DNA of 64,000 nucleotides from Agromyces larvae. Its GTDB lineage: Bacteria > Actinomycetota > Actinomycetes > Actinomycetales > Microbacteriaceae. The translations under genes and the position numbers were made by a program. Shown here piece after piece: positions 18,826-27,669 of this stretch. Position 1 is the stretch's first letter. Every line of letters starts with the position of its first letter. The notes under the pieces are model-generated. The model saw nothing but the letters and a program-made list of their open reading frames with translations, was not told the DNA's origin and made no database searches. The stretch lies in the NCBI RefSeq assembly GCF_022811705.1, contig NZ_CP094528.1, forward strand, positions 3,941,265 to 4,005,264, in the 5' to 3' direction.

Positions 18826-19648
18826 GCAGTCGTTCGCGCAGCGCGTTGCCCCGCTCGGCGAACCGGCGCTGCCGGCGCACGTACTCGGCTTTGCCCTCCG
18901 GCGTCTCGATGCGCACCGGTACCCCGCCCCAGGCGGCCGCGTCGTAGGGCGAGGCCTCCATGTCGAGGGTGCGGATGTCACGGGCGAGCTCGAACGCGTC
19001 GAGCAGCAGCTCGCCCGGCACGAGCGGCCCGAGCTTCACCGCCCACTTGTACACGTCCATGCCGGCGTGCAGGCAGCCGGGCTGCTCGAGCTCCGGCTGG
19101 GTGTCGCGGGTCGGCGCGAACCGGTTGCGCGGCACCGCGTCGGGGGTGAAGAAGCGGTACGCGTCGATGTGGGTGCAGCGCAGGTCGTGCGCCTCGACGA
19201 CCTCGTCGGTGCCCGCCTGCCCGAGCCGCAGCGGCACGGCGTGCCGGTGCTCGGCCTGGCGGTACACCATCGCCCACTCGTGCAGCCCGAAGCATCCGAA
19301 CGATGCCGGGCGTGCGGCCGTGAGCCGCAGCAGCTTCTCGATCGAGCGCAGCAGCGGCGCCTTCTCGGCGCGCATCGCCGCGGCGTCGACGGTGAGCGAG
19401 CCGGGCGCAGCGCCCGGTGCGTACCAGCGCCACCCGGCGCGCGGCTCGCCGGCCGCGTCGGCCAGTTCGACGCCCGCGCCCGGATGCCAGCGGCGCAGCA
19501 GGCTCGGCGAGTACGCGTAGTAGGTGAACAGGAAGTCCTCGACCGGATGCGTCGCTCCGCGCGACGTCCGTTCGCGGCGCGCCGCGGTGAGCGCATCGGC
19601 TCGCGTCGCGTGCGCGGCCTCGCGGGCGCGCCACTCCGTCTCGTTCAC
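18770..19648 (-). CDS. Conserved actinobacterial protein (commonly labelled 3-methyladenine DNA glycosylase)
   Basis: The 292-residue protein contains THPVEDFLFTYYAYSPSLLRRW, FGCFGLHEWAMVYRQ, LRCTHIDAYRFFT and QPGCLHAGMDVYKWAVKLGP. These are long invariant-looking blocks of an actinobacterial family. Databases often call it a 3-methyladenine DNA glycosylase, but I see neither the helix-hairpin-helix of AlkA nor an AAG-type motif, so the label should be treated as untested. The conserved His, Asp and Cys residues suggest an enzyme. Start chosen at GTG 19648, with TACCCT just upstream (leaderless); an in-frame ATG at 19669 is possible. Confidence 0.7.
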   Translation of the reverse strand: MNETEWRAREAAHATRADALTAARRERTSRGATHPVEDFLFTYYAYSPSLLRRWHPGAGVELADAAGEPRAGWRWYAPGAAPGSLTVDAAAMRAEKAPLLRSIEKLLRLTAARPASFGCFGLHEWAMVYRQAEHRHAVPLRLGQAGTDEVVEAHDLRCTHIDAYRFFTPDAVPRNRFAPTRDTQPELEQPGCLHAGMDVYKWAVKLGPLVPGELLLDAFELARDIRTLDMEASPYDAAAWGGVPVRIETPEGKAEYVRRQRRFAERGNALRERLLSAAFPAARRATRRTTAS

Positions 19649-19719
19649 CCCACGAGGGTACGCGGCCACGCTGGGCGTCCGCCCTTCCGCGCGATGTCCC
19701 GGAGCGGCAGACTTGGGCC

Positions 19720-20142
19720 ATGACCGCTGCAGCCGACGACGAGATCGAAGACCGCGAACCCACCCGACGCCTCGACAAAGAGGAGTGCTGGCAGCGCATC
19801 GTGGCGTCGCCGTTCGGGCGCATCGCGACGACCGCGGCGGGCGAGGTCGACATCTACCCGGTGAACTTCGCGGTCGACGGCGAGACGATCGTGTTCCGCA
19901 CCGCGCCGGGGTCGAAGCTGCTCGAGATCATGGTGCACTCGCGGGTCGCGTTCGAGGTCGACGGCTACAGCGACTCCGAGGCGTGGAGCGTCGTCGTGAA
20001 GGGCGAGGCGGAGGAGTTCTCGAGCGAGCCCGAGGTCGAGGCGGCGCAACTGCTCGGCATCGAGCCGTGGGCGCCCGAGCGCAAGGACCGCTGGGTGCGC
20101 ATCCGCGTCAGCGAGGTGCACGGGCGGTCGTTCGCACGATGA
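19720..20142 (+). CDS. PNPOx-like split-barrel protein (DUF of the FMN-binding type)
   Basis: The 140-residue protein reads R-R-L-D-K-E-E-C-W, SPFGRIATTAAGEVDIYPVN, VFRTAPGSKLLEIM and VAFEVDGYS. This is the pattern of actinobacterial pyridoxamine-phosphate-oxidase-family proteins that bind FMN or F420. Its stop overlaps the start of a flavin-dependent monooxygenase-like gene (ATGA), so the two proteins are made together and probably share cofactor or pathway. It need not make vitamin B6. Confidence 0.8.
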   Translation: MTAAADDEIEDREPTRRLDKEECWQRIVASPFGRIATTAAGEVDIYPVNFAVDGETIVFRTAPGSKLLEIMVHSRVAFEVDGYSDSEAWSVVVKGEAEEFSSEPEVEAAQLLGIEPWAPERKDRWVRIRVSEVHGRSFAR

Positions 20143-21020
20143 CGCGGGCTCCGCGCATCGGCGTCATCTTCCAGCCGGCGTTCCCGCCCGAGCGCTTCCG
20201 CGCCGTCGTCGAATCGGCCGAGCGGGCCGGCGTGCCCGAGCTGTGGCTGTGGGAGGACTGCTTCCGCGAGTCGGCGTTCGCCGCGGCGGCCGCCGCACTC
20301 GCCTGGACCGACCGGCTGCGGGTCGGCATCGGCATCGCGCCCATGCCGTTGCGCAACGTCGCGCTCACCGCGATGGAGATCGCCACGATCGAGCGGCTCT
20401 TCCCGGGTCGGCTCATCCCGGGCGTCGGGCACGGCGTCCTCGACTGGATGGGGCAGGTCGGGGCCCGGGTCGCGTCGCCGCTGACGCTCATGCGCGAGTA
20501 CGTGCCCGCGCTGCGGGCGCTGCTCGCCGGCGAGGAGGTCACGACGAACGGGCGGTACGTGCGGCTCGACCGGGTGCGGCTCGACTGGCCGCCCGCCGCG
20601 GCGCCCGCGGTGCTCGCCGCGGGCGAGGGCCCGAAGACCCTGCAGCTCACCGGCGAGGTCGCCGACGGCACGATCATCCCCGCCGGGGCGTCGACCGAGC
20701 GCATCGCCGCATCCGTCGCGACGGTCGCAGCGGGGCGGGAGGCGACCGGCCGCGCCGGGGCGCCCGACGTGGTGGTGTTCGTCATGGCGGCGTTCGGCGG
20801 CGCCGACGCGCGCGAGCGCGCGATCGCCGATCTGCGCCCGTGGCATCCGAACGCCGACGACTCGCTCGTCGCCGCCGGCGACGTCGACGACGTCGTGGCC
20901 GCGGTGCAGCGGTACGCGGCGGCCGGCGCGACCTCGGTCATCCTGCAGCCGACCTCGAACGAGCCCGATCTCGAGAGGTTCTCGGCCCGGGTCGGCGAGG
21001 TGGCGCGCGCGATCGGCTGA
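20139..21020 (+). CDS. LLM-class (luciferase-like) flavin- or F420-dependent oxidoreductase
   Basis: The 293-residue TIM barrel shows the bacterial-luciferase family pattern: RIGVIFQPAFPPERFRAVV, the strand P-E-L-W-L-W-E-D, LRVGIGIAPMPLRNVALTA, G-R-L-I-P-G-V-G-H-G, then A-G-E-G-P-K-T-L-Q-L and A-D-G-T-I-I-P-A-G. Members use FMNH2 and oxygen, or coenzyme F420, to oxidise or reduce small molecules. The ATG at 20139 overlaps the stop of the preceding PNPOx-like gene. Whether FMN or F420 is used cannot be decided from the sequence. Confidence 0.88.
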   Translation: MTRAPRIGVIFQPAFPPERFRAVVESAERAGVPELWLWEDCFRESAFAAAAAALAWTDRLRVGIGIAPMPLRNVALTAMEIATIERLFPGRLIPGVGHGVLDWMGQVGARVASPLTLMREYVPALRALLAGEEVTTNGRYVRLDRVRLDWPPAAAPAVLAAGEGPKTLQLTGEVADGTIIPAGASTERIAASVATVAAGREATGRAGAPDVVVFVMAAFGGADARERAIADLRPWHPNADDSLVAAGDVDDVVAAVQRYAAAGATSVILQPTSNEPDLERFSARVGEVARAIG

Positions 21021-21069
21021 CCCCGGCTCGACCCGGCCGCGTGTCGGCGGTCGGTGCCAGACTGGCCGC

Positions 21070-22596
21070 GTGCGATTCGACGAGGTGGTGCAGACAGCCG
21101 AGACGGTCGCCTCGACCCGGTCGCGCCTCGCGAAGGTCGACGCGCTCGCCGGGCTGCTCGCCCGCCTCGAACCCGACGAGATCGCGCCGGCCGTCGGGTT
21201 CCTCACCGGCAAGCCGCGGCAGGGGCGCATCGGCGTCGGCTGGCGCGGCATCGGCGCGGCCATGGGCGATGCGGCGGATGCCCCCACCCTCGACGTCCTC
21301 GACGTCGACGCCGCGCTCGACCGGCTGGCCTCGGTCGAGGCCGGCACCGGGTCGTCCGCCGAGCGCGCGGGGGCGCTGCGCGCGCTCACCGCCCGAGCCA
21401 CCGCCGCCGAGCAGGATCTGCTCGCCCGCATCATCCTGGGCGAGCTGCGCACGGGCGCGCTCGAGGGCGTGCTGCTCGACGCGATCGCCCGTGCCGCCGA
21501 CCGCCCCGTCGCGTCGGTGCGTCGCGCCGCGATGCTCTCGGGCGACCTCGGCGACACCGCCCGGCTCGCGCTCACCGGCACGGCGGCCGACCTCGACGCG
21601 GTCGGCCTCGTCGTCGGGCGCCCCGTGCTGCCGATGCTCGCGGCGACCGCGCCGACCGTGGCCGACGCGGTCGGGCAGACCGGCGAGGCATCCGTCGAAT
21701 TCAAGCTCGACGGCGCGCGCATCCAGGCGCACCGCCGCGGCGACGAGGTGCGGGTGTTCACCCGCAACCTCGCCGACATCACCCACCGCCTGCCCGAGGT
21801 GGTCGAGGTCGTGCGCGGGCTGCCGGTCGAGTCGGCGATCCTCGACGGCGAGACCCTCTCGCTCGACGAGCACGGCGCGCCCCGGCCGTTCCAGGACACG
21901 ATGGCGAGGTTCGGCGCCGACGCGAGCCGCGAAGCGGTGCTGCATCCGTGGTTCTTCGACGTACTGCACGTCGACGGGCGCGACCTGATCGACGAACCGC
22001 TCGCCGCACGCCTGGCCGAGCTCGAGCGGATCGCCCCCGACCACCGCATCCCCGGGGTGGTGACCGCCGACGCGGCGATCGCCGAGCAGGTGTCCCGCGA
22101 CGCGCTCGGCGCCGGGCACGAGGGCGTGGTCGTGAAGGCGATCGAGTCGCCGTACGCGGCCGGTCGCCGCGGGTCGAGCTGGGTCAAGGTCAAACCCGTG
22201 CACACGTACGACCTCGTCGTGCTCGCCTGCGAGTGGGGGTCGGGCCGGCGCACCGGCTGGCTGTCGAACCTGCACCTCGGGGCGCTCGACCCCGACGGCG
22301 AGTTCGGCGAGCCCGGCGGGTTCGTCATGGTCGGCAAGACGTTCAAGGGCCTCACCGACGACCTGCTGCGCTGGCAGACCGAGCGGTTCCCCGAGATCGA
22401 GGTGCGGCGCACCGCCGGCACGGTCTGGGTCGCACCGGTCACCGTCGTCGAGATCGCGATCGACGGCGTGCAGCGTTCGACCCGCTACCCCGGCGGGGTC
22501 GCGCTGCGGTTCGCGCGGGTGAAGCAGTACCGCGACGACAAACGGCCCGAGGAGGCCGACACCATCCAGACCCTTCGCGCGCTGCTGCGCGGCTGA
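21070..22596 (+). CDS. ATP-dependent DNA ligase
   Basis: The 508-residue enzyme has an N-terminal DNA-binding domain (residues about 1-170), the adenylation motif F-K-L-D-G-A-R with the nucleotidyl-acceptor Lys212, motif IIIa/IV (FFDVLHVDGRDLID; G-H-E-G-V-V-V-K-A) and a C-terminal OB fold with W-V-K-V-K-P. The size and domain order match the stand-alone actinobacterial ATP-dependent ligase (the mycobacterial LigB type), which is additional to the essential NAD-dependent LigA and is thought to act in repair. There is no polymerase or nuclease domain, so it is not a LigD. It starts with GTG. Confidence 0.93.
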   Translation: MRFDEVVQTAETVASTRSRLAKVDALAGLLARLEPDEIAPAVGFLTGKPRQGRIGVGWRGIGAAMGDAADAPTLDVLDVDAALDRLASVEAGTGSSAERAGALRALTARATAAEQDLLARIILGELRTGALEGVLLDAIARAADRPVASVRRAAMLSGDLGDTARLALTGTAADLDAVGLVVGRPVLPMLAATAPTVADAVGQTGEASVEFKLDGARIQAHRRGDEVRVFTRNLADITHRLPEVVEVVRGLPVESAILDGETLSLDEHGAPRPFQDTMARFGADASREAVLHPWFFDVLHVDGRDLIDEPLAARLAELERIAPDHRIPGVVTADAAIAEQVSRDALGAGHEGVVVKAIESPYAAGRRGSSWVKVKPVHTYDLVVLACEWGSGRRTGWLSNLHLGALDPDGEFGEPGGFVMVGKTFKGLTDDLLRWQTERFPEIEVRRTAGTVWVAPVTVVEIAIDGVQRSTRYPGGVALRFARVKQYRDDKRPEEADTIQTLRALLRG

Positions 22597-22612
22597 GCGA
22601 TACCGTGGCCAT

Positions 22613-24448
22613 GTGAACTGGCAGCTGCTGGTCGTCCTCGCGATGCTGATCGCGGCGATCGCCATGTTCGCGATCAACCGGCCGCGCATGGACGTCGTCG
22701 CGGTCATCCTGCTCGTCGCGCTGCCGCTCACCGGGGTGCTGACCGTGCCCGAGACGCTCTCGGGCTTCGCCGACCCGAACGTCGTGCTCATCGCCGCGCT
22801 CTTCGTCATCGGCGAGGGGCTCTCGCGCACCGGCCTGACCTACCGGTTGGGCGACTGGCTGTCGGCGACGGCCGGCACCAGCAGCACCCGGCTCATCGTG
22901 CTGCTCATGCTCAGCGTCGCGCTGCTCGGCGCGTTCATGAGCTCGACCGGGGTGGTCGCGATCTTCATCCCGGTGGTGCTCAGCATCGCCGCACGGCTCG
23001 GCGTCTCGCCGCGGCAGCTCATGATGCCGCTCAGCTTCGCCGCGCTGATCAGCGGCATGCTCACCCTCATCGCGACCGCACCGAACCTGGTGATCGACGC
23101 CGAACTCCGGCGTGCGGGCGCCGACGGGTTCGGGTTCTTCTCGGTCACCCCGTTCGGTCTCGTGATCCTCGCGCTCGGCATCGGCTATCTGCTGGTCGCC
23201 CGTCGGTTCCTCGGCTCCGACCCGGCCGACGAGTCGAGCCGCCGGGCGCGCACGTACGACCAGCTCATCGGCGACTACCGGCTCGCCGACCGCGAACGGC
23301 GGGTGCGCGTCGACCGCGGGTCGCCGCTGATCGGGCGCGAGCTCGGCGAGCTCGGCCTGCGTGCGCACGGGATGCACGTCATCGGCGTCGAGCGGCGGCG
23401 GTGGCTGCGACGCACCCTCGAGGTGACCGCGTCGGCCCCGGCCACCCGGATCGCGCGCGGCGACGTGCTGCTCGTCGACCTCTTCGAACGTCGCGACGAC
23501 CTGGTGCCGACGCTGCAACGACTCCGGCTGCGCCCGCTGCGGACGGCGCCGGGGTTCCTCACCGAACGCTCCCGCGAGGTCGGGCTCGGCGAGATGATCC
23601 TGCCGCCGAACTCGGCCGCGCTCGGCCGCACCGTCGGCGAGCTGCGCACCCGCGACACCTACCGGGTCGACGTGATCGGCCTGCGGCGCGGCACCGAGGC
23701 GATCCCGGGTGCGCTGAACGCCGAGCGGCTGCAGCTCGGCGACACGCTGCTCGTCGTGGGCGCCTGGGAGGACGTGCAGCGGCTGACCTCCCGCAGCGCC
23801 GACTTCCTCTCGCTCGCCCTGCCCGCCGAGGTGCGCGAGCAGTCGCCCGCCGCGAATCGGGCGCCGTTCGCGCTTCTCAGCGTGGTGGTGATGGTCGTGC
23901 TGATGGTCACCGGCATCGTGCCGAACGTCATCGCCGCGCTCATCGCGTGCCTGCTGATGGGGCTGTTCGGCTGCATCGACATGCCGAGCGCGTACCGGTC
24001 GATCCACTGGCCGACGCTGCTGCTCATCGTCGGCATGCTGCCGTTCGCGCTCGCGCTCGAGCGCACCGGGGGCATCGACATCGCGGTCACGGCGCTGACC
24101 TCGACGCTCGGGCAGGGCAGCCCGACGCTGCTGCTGGCCGGCCTGTTCATCACGACCGCGGTCATCGGGCTGTTCGTCTCGAACACCGCGACGGCGGTGC
24201 TGATGGGCCCGGTCGCGATCGCGACCGCCGACCACCTGGGCGCCTCGCCGTATCCGTTCGCGATGGTCGTCGTGCTCGCCGCATCGGCGGCGTTCATGAC
24301 GCCGGTTTCGTCGCCCGTGAACACGCTCGTGCTCGGTCCGGGGCGCTACCGGTTCGCCGACTTCCTGAAGATCGGCGCACCGTTCACGGTCGTGGTGCTC
24401 ATCGTCGCGATCACGATGGTGCCGTGGCTGCTGCCGCTGTACCCGTGA
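22613..24448 (+). CDS. SLC13/DASS-type transporter with two TrkA-C domains
   Basis: The 611-residue membrane protein has about eleven hydrophobic segments, starting LLVVLAMLIAAIAMFAINRP. A cytoplasmic block lies between residues about 200 and 400 and holds two RCK_C/TrkA-C domains (RELGELGLRAHGMHVIGVER; SAALGRTVGELRTRDTYRVDV). The family signature region shows FMSSTGVVAIFIPVVLS and the matching second half VSNTATAVLMGPVAIA. Relatives carry sulfate, citrate or dicarboxylates with sodium, and the RCK domains are regulatory. The GTG start lies 17 bases after the ligase stop. The substrate is not predictable here. Confidence 0.88.
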   Translation: MNWQLLVVLAMLIAAIAMFAINRPRMDVVAVILLVALPLTGVLTVPETLSGFADPNVVLIAALFVIGEGLSRTGLTYRLGDWLSATAGTSSTRLIVLLMLSVALLGAFMSSTGVVAIFIPVVLSIAARLGVSPRQLMMPLSFAALISGMLTLIATAPNLVIDAELRRAGADGFGFFSVTPFGLVILALGIGYLLVARRFLGSDPADESSRRARTYDQLIGDYRLADRERRVRVDRGSPLIGRELGELGLRAHGMHVIGVERRRWLRRTLEVTASAPATRIARGDVLLVDLFERRDDLVPTLQRLRLRPLRTAPGFLTERSREVGLGEMILPPNSAALGRTVGELRTRDTYRVDVIGLRRGTEAIPGALNAERLQLGDTLLVVGAWEDVQRLTSRSADFLSLALPAEVREQSPAANRAPFALLSVVVMVVLMVTGIVPNVIAALIACLLMGLFGCIDMPSAYRSIHWPTLLLIVGMLPFALALERTGGIDIAVTALTSTLGQGSPTLLLAGLFITTAVIGLFVSNTATAVLMGPVAIATADHLGASPYPFAMVVVLAASAAFMTPVSSPVNTLVLGPGRYRFADFLKIGAPFTVVVLIVAITMVPWLLPLYP

Positions 24449-24472
24449 GGCCGCGCAGCGGGCCGAGCGCGC

Positions 24473-24649
24473 TCAGTCGCTGTCGTCGTCCCCGTGGATG
24501 CGCGTGCTGCGCGGGATGGGCCGCCCGTCGGGCGCGTAGTCGACCATCGCGGCGGCCCGTCGGCGCGCCCGGCGGTTGTACGCCTCCTTGAGTTCCTCGT
24601 AGCGATCGTGCGAGACGAGGTGGTGGTCGGTCTCGCGCTGTTCGCCCAT
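24473..24649 (-). CDS. Small charged protein of unknown function
   Basis: The 58-residue protein reads MGEQRETDHHLVSHDRYEEL and continues with a basic helix (KEAYNRRARRRAAAM) and an acidic tail ending in G-D-D-D-S-D. A G-rich ribosome-binding site (GGGGGGA) lies a few bases before the ATG at 24649. No family is recognised. It sits between the SLC13 transporter gene and the LacI gene, transcribed in the same direction as the latter. Confidence 0.6.
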   Translation of the reverse strand: MGEQRETDHHLVSHDRYEELKEAYNRRARRRAAAMVDYAPDGRPIPRSTRIHGDDDSD

Positions 24650-24683
24650 CGCGTCCCCCCGGTCGTCGTGCGCTGCGTCGAGC

Positions 24684-25733
24684 CTACGACGCGGCAGCCG
24701 AGCCCGCACCGGTCGATGCCGCGTGCCGCGGCCCCGAGCTTTCGCGAACGACGAGTTCGGTGGGCACGAGAGCACTGGCGCGCCGCTCGCCCGTCTCGAC
24801 CTCGTGCAGCAGCGCTTCGACCGAGCGCCGGCCGACCTCGCCGAAGAACTGGCGCACCGTCGTGAGCGGCGGCCAGTAGCTGCGCGCCTCCTCCATGTCG
24901 TCGAAGCCGACCACGCTGACGTCGTCGGGCACGCGCCGACCCGACTGGTGCAGGGCGCGCAGCACGCCGAGGGCCATCTGGTCGTTCGCGGCGAAGATCG
25001 CGGTGACCTCGGGGTCGGATGCCAGGGCGAGTCCGTGCGCGTGGCCCGACTCGCTCGACCAATCGCCGACCAGCACCTGGGGCACCTCGGCGCCGTGGGC
25101 GCGCAGCGTGGCCTCCCACGCCTCGCGCCGGTGGGTCGCGGAGTACGAACGGTCGGGGCCGGCGAGGTGGTGCACGGTGCGATGCCCGAGGCCGAGCAGG
25201 TGCTCGGTCGCGAGACGAGCGCCGTGGGCCTGGTCGGTGTCGACCACCGTGTACCGGTCGCCGGCGGTCGAGTCGACGACCACGACGGGCAGCTCGGGCG
25301 GCAGTTCGATGTCGCTCTCGTCGAGCAGGTGCGCCTCGACGATGATGATCACGCCGTCGACCGCCTCCTCGGCGAGTCGGTCGACCGCGACCGAGACCTC
25401 GCCTCTCGTGGGGTGGGGGACGGGGATGAGCGTGATCGAGTACCCCGCGTCGGCTGCCGCCGCGGCGATCGCGTCGAGGGTGCGCATGTTGCCGAAGCTC
25501 GAGAGGGTGAACATGATGACGCCGATCGAGTGGAACCGGCCGCTGCGCAGCGCCCGCGCCGCGCTGTTCGGGCGGTAGCCGAGCGTGCGCATCGCGTCGA
25601 GCACGCGTTCACGGGTCTCGGCATCGACGTTCGCGCGGCCGTTCGCCACGCGCGACACGGTCTGGCCGGAGACGCCGGCCTGTCGGGCGACATCGGCCAT
25701 CGACGGGCCGCGGCGGCGGGCGGTGGCGGTCAT
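24684..25733 (-). CDS. LacI family regulator of the beta-galactoside locus
   Basis: The 349-residue repressor has the LacI headpiece (SMADVARQAGVSGQTVSRVA) with the hinge N-S-A-A-R-A-L-R-S-G-R and a periplasmic-binding-protein-like sensor domain (IGVIMFTLSSFGNM; F-A-A-N-D-Q-M-A-L-G; VSVVGFDDMEEA). It is divergent from an ABC transporter and GH35 beta-galactosidase operon. The intergenic region holds two nearly identical operators spaced 35 bases apart, so it most likely represses that operon and itself until a beta-galactoside or galactose binds. AAGGAG precedes the ATG at 25733. Confidence 0.93.
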   Translation of the reverse strand: MTATARRRGPSMADVARQAGVSGQTVSRVANGRANVDAETRERVLDAMRTLGYRPNSAARALRSGRFHSIGVIMFTLSSFGNMRTLDAIAAAAADAGYSITLIPVPHPTRGEVSVAVDRLAEEAVDGVIIIVEAHLLDESDIELPPELPVVVVDSTAGDRYTVVDTDQAHGARLATEHLLGLGHRTVHHLAGPDRSYSATHRREAWEATLRAHGAEVPQVLVGDWSSESGHAHGLALASDPEVTAIFAANDQMALGVLRALHQSGRRVPDDVSVVGFDDMEEARSYWPPLTTVRQFFGEVGRRSVEALLHEVETGERRASALVPTELVVRESSGPRHAASTGAGSAAAS

Positions 25734-25771
25734 CGGGCTCCTTCGTCGGCGGTCACATTTCGAGACTGGCG

Positions 25772-25825
25772 GATGTTGACGTGAACATGCTACGGTCTCG
25801 GCGAAGCATGTTGACGTGAACATGC
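25772..25825. promoter_or_regulatory. Twin LacI operators and promoter region of the beta-galactoside operon
   Basis: Operator 1 (ATGTTGACGTGAACAT, 25773-25788) and operator 2 (the same 16 bases at 25808-25823) are direct copies with partial dyad symmetry (ATGTT/AACAT arms around an ACGT core). They lie 35 bases apart, between the divergent lacI-type gene and the first permease gene. A TACGGT at 25791-25796 is a possible -10 box between them. Confidence 0.8.
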
Positions 25826-25839
25826 CCGATTGGACTCAG

Positions 25840-26745
25840 ATGACGACGACGTCCCCGCCGATACTCCGACGCCGCGGCAACCGCAGCGAGTGGAAGGGCC
25901 TGGCCTTCACCGCGCCGTTCCTCGTGGTGTTCCTGCTTGTGTTCATCGCGCCCGTCGCGTACTCGATCTGGCTCAGCCTCTTCCGCGAGCAGCTCGTCGG
26001 CGGCAACGCCTTCGTCGGCCTCGAGAACTACGCGCAGCTCATGGCCGACCCGCAGTTCTGGGACGGGTTCCTGCGGGTCCTTCTGTTCCTCGTCGTCCAG
26101 GTGCCGATCATGCTCGCGATCGCACTCGTCGCCGCGCTCGCCATCGACAGCGCGCGCCTGCACGCCTCGGGCTTCTTCCGCATCGCCGTCTTCCTGCCGT
26201 ACGCCGTGCCCGCCGTGGTGGCCGTGCTCATGTGGGGCTTCATCTACGGCGACAAGTTCGGGCTCGTCGGCAACGTGAACGACTGGCTCGGAGCATCCGT
26301 CTTCGCGCCCTTCGCACGCGACTGGATCCTGCTCTCGATCGGCAACATCGTGACCTGGGAGTTCGTCGGCTACAACATGCTGATCTTCTACTCCGCGCTG
26401 AAGGTGATCCCGACCGAGCTCTACGAGGCCGCCGCGATCGACGGCGCCGGGCCGACCCGGGTCGTCACCGCCATCAAGATCCCGGCACTGCGCGGAGCCA
26501 TCGTCATCGCCACGATCTTCTCCATCATCGGCAGCTTCCAGCTGTTCAACGAGCCGAACATCCTGCGCACGCTCGCGCCGAACATCATCACCACGTTCTT
26601 CACCCCGAACATGTACGCCTACAACCTGTCGTTCGCGGGCCAGCAGTACAACTACTCGGCCACGGTCGCGATCGTGATGGGCGTGATCACCGCGGTGATC
26701 GCCTACGTCGTGCAGCTCCGCGGCTCCCGCAAGGAGGTGCGATGA
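25840..26745 (+). CDS. Carbohydrate ABC transporter permease (CUT1, MalF-like)
   Basis: The 301-residue inner-membrane subunit has six hydrophobic segments (first FTAPFLVVFLLVFIAPVAYS) and the ATPase-docking EAA loop Y-E-A-A-A-I-D-G-A-G-P-T. With the next two genes it makes a binding-protein-dependent sugar importer; the ATPase is not encoded here and is probably the shared MsiK-type subunit of actinobacteria. The start is set at ATG 25840 (MTTTSPP) because the upstream in-frame GTG 25816 and ATG 25822 lie inside operator 2. Confidence 0.92.
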   Translation: MTTTSPPILRRRGNRSEWKGLAFTAPFLVVFLLVFIAPVAYSIWLSLFREQLVGGNAFVGLENYAQLMADPQFWDGFLRVLLFLVVQVPIMLAIALVAALAIDSARLHASGFFRIAVFLPYAVPAVVAVLMWGFIYGDKFGLVGNVNDWLGASVFAPFARDWILLSIGNIVTWEFVGYNMLIFYSALKVIPTELYEAAAIDGAGPTRVVTAIKIPALRGAIVIATIFSIIGSFQLFNEPNILRTLAPNIITTFFTPNMYAYNLSFAGQQYNYSATVAIVMGVITAVIAYVVQLRGSRKEVR

Positions 26746-27611
26746 CCCGCCCGCTGGTCTCACCGCTGAAGCCCCGCAAATCGGTCGCGTTCACGATCCT
26801 GATGGCGCTGCTGGCCCTCTACGCGCTGGTGCCGATCCTGTGGCTCCTGATCAACTCCACGAAGACCCAGGCCGGGCTGTTCTCCAGCTTCGGCCTCTGG
26901 TTCGACGACGACTTCGTGCTGTTCCAGAACATCTGGGAGACCCTCACCTACCGCGACGGCATCTTCCTGCGCTGGCTCGGGAACACGCTGCTCTACGTGG
27001 TCGTCGGCGCCGGCGGCGCGACGCTGCTCGCGACCCTCGCCGGGTACGGGCTCGCGAAGTTCCGGTTCGCCGGGCGGCGCGCGATCTTCGCCGTCGTGCT
27101 CGGGGCGATCGCCGTCCCCGGCACCGCGCTCGCCGTGCCGACCTTCCTCATGTTCAGCCAGCTCGGGCTCACGAACACCCCGTGGGCGATCATCATCCCG
27201 TCGCTGATCAGCCCGTTCGGGCTCTACCTGATCTGGGTCTACGCCGTCGACTCGGTGCCGACCGAACTGCTCGAGGCCGCCCGCATGGACGGCGCCGGCG
27301 AGTTCCGCACCTTCTTCACGATCTCGATCCGCCTGCTCGCGCCCGGCATCGTGACCGTGCTGCTGTTCACCGTCGTCGCCACCTGGAACAACTACTTCCT
27401 GCCGCTCATCATGCTGAGCGACCCGAACTGGTACCCGCTGACCGTCGGCCTCAACCAGTGGAGCGCCCAGGCCACCGGGGTGAGCGCCCAGCCCATCTAC
27501 AACCTGGTGATCACCGGGTCGCTCCTCACCATCATCCCCATCGTCGTCGCGTTCCTCGGCCTGCAGCGGTTCTGGCAGTCGGGGCTCAGCGCCGGAAGCG
27601 TCAAGCAGTGA
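26742..27611 (+). CDS. Carbohydrate ABC transporter permease (CUT1, MalG-like)
   Basis: The 289-residue protein has six membrane segments beginning FTILMALLALYALVPILWLL and an EAA loop L-E-A-A-R-M-D-G-A-G-E-F. AAGGAG precedes the ATG at 26742, which overlaps the stop of the first permease (ATGA). Together the two form the channel of the predicted beta-galactoside importer. Confidence 0.93.
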   Translation: MTRPLVSPLKPRKSVAFTILMALLALYALVPILWLLINSTKTQAGLFSSFGLWFDDDFVLFQNIWETLTYRDGIFLRWLGNTLLYVVVGAGGATLLATLAGYGLAKFRFAGRRAIFAVVLGAIAVPGTALAVPTFLMFSQLGLTNTPWAIIIPSLISPFGLYLIWVYAVDSVPTELLEAARMDGAGEFRTFFTISIRLLAPGIVTVLLFTVVATWNNYFLPLIMLSDPNWYPLTVGLNQWSAQATGVSAQPIYNLVITGSLLTIIPIVVAFLGLQRFWQSGLSAGSVKQ

Positions 27612-27669
27612 CGCGCACCACCCACCCATGCACCACGCACCGCACGAAGAAGTGAAGGGAACCACGCAC

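Noticed and set aside
18770..19648. Naming the conserved gene as a 3-methyladenine DNA glycosylase
   Set aside because: No helix-hairpin-helix of the AlkA type and no AAG/MPG motif can be seen; the label seems inherited.
24684..25733. The LacI protein starting at the longer in-frame ATG at 25823
   Set aside because: That start lies inside operator 2 and adds 30 residues unlike any LacI N-terminus; AAGGAG precedes the ATG at 25733.
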